NCBI GenBank assembly: GCA_050633665.1
Contig: JBOEGY010000007.1
Location: 682,001 to 746,000 of the forward strand
Reading direction: 5' to 3'
Length of the DNA stretch: 64,000 bases
From: JAUIAI01 sp050633665
GTDB taxonomy: Bacteria; Pseudomonadota; Gammaproteobacteria; Burkholderiales; Burkholderiaceae_E
Shown here piece after piece: positions 60,631-64,000 of the stretch; position 1 is the stretch's first letter, and each line of letters starts with the position of its first letter. The position numbers and the translations under genes were made by a program. The notes under the pieces were generated by a model that was not told the origin of the DNA, searched no databases, and worked only from the letters and a program-made list of their open reading frames with translations.

Positions 60631-62702
60631 GCAAACCGATCACCCTGGGTATCGATATTGGCGGGACGTTTACCGATATCTTCGCGCTGGACCAGACCAG
60701 CGGGACCGTACACATCACCAAAGTCCCCTCGACCCGGCCCGACCCGTCTGGTGGGTTCCTGGCCGGGACGGCTCAGGCGCTCGATTTGCACGGCAAGTCC
60801 CTGCCTGATGTCGCAACCATTGTTCACGGGACTACCGTTGGCACCAATGCTCTGCTTGAACGCAAAGTCGCCCGCACTGGCCTGATTACCACTAAAGGAT
60901 TTCGGGACGTCCTGGAGATGCGGCGTCGTGACCGCCCCAGCACCTGGGGGCTGACCGGTCAGTTCACGCCGCTGATAGACCGCCGCCTCCGCCTTGAGGT
61001 CGGCGAACGCACGCTGGCCGACGGCTCTGTCACGCAGCCGGTAAACCCGGAAGAGATTGATGCCGCTGCCCGCGAATTACTGGCTGCCGGTTGTGAAGCC
61101 GTCTGCCTTTTCTTCATTAACAGCTATGCCAATCCGGCAAACGAGCAAGCCGCGCTGGCATGCCTGGCAAAGCGCTGGCCGAACACGCACATCACCGCCT
61201 CGCACCGGATCCTGCCGGAAGTGCGCGAATTCGAGCGCGCGTCTACCGCCTCGCTCAATGCCGCTTTGCAACCGGTGGTCGGCCGGTATGTCGGTAATCT
61301 GGAAGCAGCGCTCAGCGAGCAAGGCGCCAACGCTGCTCTATTGATCGTACAGAGCAACGGCGGATTGATGTCCGCCGATGACACCCGCGAAACACCGGTT
61401 CGCACGGCGCTGTCTGGCCCGGCAGCCGGCGTAATGGCTTGCGCCCATGTCGGCGCAGCCGCCGGCTTTCCGGATTTGATCACCGGTGACGTGGGCGGCA
61501 CGAGTTTTGATGTTTCCCTTATCGCCGACGGCCGCCTGTCGCAGGCATCCCAACAATCGATCGACTTCGGCATGGTCGTGCGCACACCGATGGTCCAAAT
61601 CCGCACCATCGGCGCCGGCGGCGGATCTATCGCCCAGGTTGACAGCTCCGGCCTGCTTCAAGTCGGTCCGGAGTCGGCTGGCTCTGACCCGGGTCCGGTC
61701 TGCTACGGATTGCGCAGCAAGACTGATTTTTCGCGCCCAACCGTAACCGACGCCAATGTCGTCCTGGGGCGTATTAACCCTGACCGTCCAATCGGCAAAC
61801 TGGCAAGACTCAACCGGGAGGCCGCGCAGACGGCAATTCAGCAAACAATCGGCGCACCGCTCGGCCTGAATGCAGAGCAGGCGGCGGAGGCGATTCTGGC
61901 AGTCGCCAACGCCAACATGTCCGGAGCGGTACGCCTGATCTCAATTGAACGCGGTTACGATCCGGCCCGTTTCGCGTATATGCCGTTTGGCGGCGGAGGC
62001 GGCTTGCATGTCTGCGCCATGATGCGTGAAGTCGGAATCACAACAGGATTGATTCCAAGATACCCCGGTGTGAGTTCCGCGCTCGGTTGCGCCATCGCGG
62101 ACATGCGTCATGACCTGATCCAGACGATCAATACCGCGCTGGAATCGCTTGACGGCGCCGGCCTGATCGATCAAATCAGTCAACTGACCAATCGCGGCAA
62201 TCAGACACTGGCCCGGGCTGGCGTTGAATTCATCCGTCAGAGCGTACAGATTGAACTGGACATGCTCTACCAGGGTCAGACTCATACGGTTCCGGTTCCG
62301 GTTACCGAGGCTGTTGACGGCTGCCCGCCGGCACAGGTGCCATCGGCAATTGGCTCGGCCTTTGTGGCCGCCTATGAACAAACCTTTGGTAAAGCGCTCA
62401 TTGGCGTGCCGGTTCGGATTCTTAATCTGCGCGTGACCGTCACCGGTGTCCGTGCCAAATTTGACCTCTCCTTACTGGCCCCTGACTCACAAACGCTGCT
62501 CCCGGCGAGCGGGTCTCGCCAGGTTCACCATCTCGACCAATGGTTCGACGCGCCGGTACACGCGCGGCTGGACTTACCGGTAGGTGCCTCGATTTCCGGC
62601 CCCGCACTTTTCGAACAACCCGACACAACCGTCTGGCTGGAACCGGGATTTGTCGCCACAGTGGATTCACTGGGTAACCTGATCATTAACCGCAACACCT
62701 GA
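60627..62702 (+). CDS. hyuA: Hydantoinase/oxoprolinase subunit A
   Basis: 691 residues. The ASKHA-type nucleotide-binding GIDIGGTFTDIFALD (about 8-22), HGTTVGTNALLERK (about 69-82), SGPAAGVMACAH (about 262-273) and GDVGGTSFDVSLIADG (about 286-301) are as in HyuA. ATP phosphorylates the ring carbonyl to promote hydrolysis. It overlaps hyuB by 4 bp; the isochorismatase-like gene follows by 12 bp. With HyuB it could act on N-methylhydantoin (creatinine breakdown), oxoproline, or another lactam. Confidence 0.93.
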   Translation: MSKPITLGIDIGGTFTDIFALDQTSGTVHITKVPSTRPDPSGGFLAGTAQALDLHGKSLPDVATIVHGTTVGTNALLERKVARTGLITTKGFRDVLEMRRRDRPSTWGLTGQFTPLIDRRLRLEVGERTLADGSVTQPVNPEEIDAAARELLAAGCEAVCLFFINSYANPANEQAALACLAKRWPNTHITASHRILPEVREFERASTASLNAALQPVVGRYVGNLEAALSEQGANAALLIVQSNGGLMSADDTRETPVRTALSGPAAGVMACAHVGAAAGFPDLITGDVGGTSFDVSLIADGRLSQASQQSIDFGMVVRTPMVQIRTIGAGGGSIAQVDSSGLLQVGPESAGSDPGPVCYGLRSKTDFSRPTVTDANVVLGRINPDRPIGKLARLNREAAQTAIQQTIGAPLGLNAEQAAEAILAVANANMSGAVRLISIERGYDPARFAYMPFGGGGGLHVCAMMREVGITTGLIPRYPGVSSALGCAIADMRHDLIQTINTALESLDGAGLIDQISQLTNRGNQTLARAGVEFIRQSVQIELDMLYQGQTHTVPVPVTEAVDGCPPAQVPSAIGSAFVAAYEQTFGKALIGVPVRILNLRVTVTGVRAKFDLSLLAPDSQTLLPASGSRQVHHLDQWFDAPVHARLDLPVGASISGPALFEQPDTTVWLEPGFVATVDSLGNLIINRNT

Positions 62703-62714
62703 CCGGCCCACCTG

Positions 62715-63335
62715 ATGAACCAGACACTCGGTGAATTCAACTGGCAGCAAACAGCACTGCTCCTGGTTGACCTGCAAGTTGATTTTCTTGACCCGGCCGG
62801 CGCCTATGGCCGTGCCGGACAGATTGCCGACTCTATCGCAGCCCTGCCCGGGCGAATCCGGCCACTGGCTGCCGCCCTGAAACAAAACGGCGGCCTTGTC
62901 GTCGCCAGCCGTTTCACCTTGTGGCCGGACGGCCGCGGCGACCCGATGATCTCTCCACACTTGAAAACTCTGCGCCCCTTCCTGGGCCGGGGTGATTTCG
63001 CGCCGGACAGCGACGGACAAGCTGTTGTTGAACCGCTGCGCGCACTGGTCGATCTCAGTGTTGATAAGGTGGCCTATTCGGCGTTTTTCAATACCCAACT
63101 TGACTGGGTCTTGCGCCGCGCCGGCATCGAAAACCTGATTTTCAGCGGTATTGTCACCCAGGGCGGCGTCGCCAGCAGCGTGCGCGATGCCCATGTTCGT
63201 GATTACAACCCGATTGTCTTATCCGATGGATGCGCCACCTTCAGGCAAGCCACCCACGATATTGCGATTCAGGACATGGCAAGCATTGCCAGCATCGCGA
63301 CCTGTGATCAACTGGCCAGGTCTCTCAAGCTGTAA
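62715..63335 (+). CDS. Isochorismatase-fold hydrolase lacking the catalytic cysteine
   Basis: 206 residues. The Asp of LLLVDLQVDF (about 13-22) and the Lys of DKVAYSAFF (about 117-125) are kept, but where cysteine hydrolases have TNxC, this protein reads TQGGVASS, with Gly in place of Cys (about 146). EntB, a true isochorismatase, also has Gly there. In N-carbamoylsarcosine amidase, the expected partner of HyuAB, Cys is essential, so that role is doubtful. Vinyl-ether hydrolysis or a non-Cys mechanism is plausible. The flavoprotein start overlaps its stop by 1 bp. Confidence 0.82.
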   Translation: MNQTLGEFNWQQTALLLVDLQVDFLDPAGAYGRAGQIADSIAALPGRIRPLAAALKQNGGLVVASRFTLWPDGRGDPMISPHLKTLRPFLGRGDFAPDSDGQAVVEPLRALVDLSVDKVAYSAFFNTQLDWVLRRAGIENLIFSGIVTQGGVASSVRDAHVRDYNPIVLSDGCATFRQATHDIAIQDMASIASIATCDQLARSLKL

Positions 63336-64000
63336 TGCACGGCACCGCCCACCGCCCGATCGTGACGCCGATCAGCCGAAACGATCCATCACTCGCCGAT
63401 GCGTTTCATGCACCGGTTGTCATTGTCGGCGCAGGCGCCTGCGGTCTAACCGCCGCACTGCGTCTTGCTGATCAGAAGATTACGCCTCTGATTCTCGAAC
63501 GAGACTCGCTGGCGCAAGGCTCAACGGCGTTGTCATCCGGTTTCATTCCCGCGCCCGGCACTGCGGTACAACGCGCCGCCGGCATCGCCGACTCACCCGC
63601 CCTGTTCGCTCGCGATATTCTTCACAAGTCCTCACAGCAAGCCGACCCTGCCCTGACCCGTGCGTACGCGCAAGCCATTGGCCCGGCGATCGACTGGTTG
63701 CAGACACATCACAACATCCCGTTCGAGTTACTCGACGGCTTTCTCTATCCAGGTCACTCAGTGCGCCGTATGCACGCGGTTCCGGAGCACACCGGCGAAG
63801 GTCTTATCAACCGGTTAAGCCGTGCGGTGGAGCGCGCTGGCATCAGCATCATGAATAACGCCCGGGTGTTTGAACTACTGGTTTCTGACCGGGACCACCC
63901 AGTCGGTGTCCGGTTCAGCCGACCGGATCAATCGACTGAAACCGTCACATTTGATTTTCTGTTGCTGGCCTGCAATGGCTATGGCGGCAACCCTGAACTC
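63335..64000 (+). CDS. FAD-dependent oxidoreductase (partial, runs off window)
   Basis: 222 codons visible. The dinucleotide-binding VVIVGAGACGLTAALRLAD is at about residues 28-46, the RDSLAQGSTALSSGFIPAPGT segment at about 58-78 (quoted cores LILERDSLAQG and GFIPAPGT), and DFLLLACNGYGG near the cut end. The pattern matches the fumarate-reductase/3-ketosteroid-dehydrogenase/tricarballylate dehydrogenase flavoproteins. It would desaturate a carboxylic acid or ketone. The start ATG overlaps the previous stop (TAATG). The 3' end is beyond 64000. Confidence 0.85.
   Translation, partial: MHGTAHRPIVTPISRNDPSLADAFHAPVVIVGAGACGLTAALRLADQKITPLILERDSLAQGSTALSSGFIPAPGTAVQRAAGIADSPALFARDILHKSSQQADPALTRAYAQAIGPAIDWLQTHHNIPFELLDGFLYPGHSVRRMHAVPEHTGEGLINRLSRAVERAGISIMNNARVFELLVSDRDHPVGVRFSRPDQSTETVTFDFLLLACNGYGGNPEL

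Noticed and set aside
62715..63335. N-carbamoylsarcosine amidase to complete a creatinine pathway with HyuAB
   Set aside because: The essential cysteine is absent, so the specific function is not supported although the fold matches.
1..64000. Mobile elements, prophage, defence systems or RNA genes
   Set aside because: No transposase, integrase, terminal repeats, tRNA or rRNA-like stretch was seen; apart from the RNase-inhibitor pair, no defence or toxin genes were recognised.

Overview
The window reads as a piece of a gammaproteobacterial chromosome, probably from an uncultured or draft-assembled genome. It is moderately GC-rich and densely packed. The signs for this class are a HexR-controlled Entner-Doudoroff locus with recognisable HexR boxes, a leucine leader peptide with attenuator ahead of leuA, a purC-purE-purK cluster, MaeB with a fused phosphotransacetylase-like domain, and a DUF1631 protein. 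I cannot place it below class. Two unresolved bases (34184-34185) suggest a draft or metagenome assembly. I see no rRNA, tRNA, CRISPR array or insertion sequence. No stretch longer than about 300 bases lacks a gene. The largest gap, 15472-15767, holds a possible 27-residue ORF built partly on an 18-bp tandem repeat.

Layout: 1-2325 (minus) hyi-purC-purE-purK. 2445-3992 (plus) an acyl-CoA carboxylase beta subunit without its partner. 4013-6247 (minus) azlC-azlD, a lipoprotein and a Nudix hydrolase. 6366-7682 (plus) a membrane-anchored endonuclease/exonuclease/phosphatase-fold protein and a small zinc-ribbon protein. 7701-15471 (minus) a central-carbon run tkt-gap-pgk-pyk-(DUF481 outer-membrane protein)-fba. 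15611-18351 (plus) the small ORF, a speD-speE fusion, rsmE and a YidB-like protein ending in a strong terminator. 18433-19277 (minus) a barnase-like RNase with a barstar-like protein. 19383-24152 (minus) DUF1631 and maeB. 24226-31360 dinB, then zwf-hexR, an SMP-30 lactonase on the other strand, and edd-eda. 31345-34175 a DUF364 protein (minus) divergent from leuL-attenuator-leuA (plus).

From about 34.2 kb onward the content becomes catabolic and accessory-like. It holds an AraC regulator with two unrelated molybdenum enzymes (34228-39998), a class II aldolase-family protein with a GST (minus), and a secreted protein of unknown function. A large FAD/Fe-S 2-hydroxyacid dehydrogenase lies beside a GntR/FCD regulator. 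Divergent from that regulator are a serine-glyoxylate-type aminotransferase, a family III CoA-transferase and a second aminotransferase. Next come a lytic transglycosylase, a UbiD-family decarboxylase, a minus-strand block of PBP4, omega-aminotransferase, HAD dehalogenase-like and Lrp genes, and finally a tightly coupled plus-strand operon (57149-64000, running off the end). That last operon encodes an aconitase/isopropylmalate-dehydratase-like pair, HyuB, HyuA, an isochorismatase-fold hydrolase and an FAD-dependent dehydrogenase.

How the genes work together: the left half encodes sugar-phosphate metabolism (G6PDH, Edd, Eda, then Gap, Pgk, Pyk and Tkt, Fba) with HexR as a local sensor of KDPG. 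The right half looks like several small degradation pathways for amino, keto and hydroxy acids and nitrogen heterocycles, each with its own regulator. The terminal six-gene operon is the best candidate for an uncharacterised pathway.
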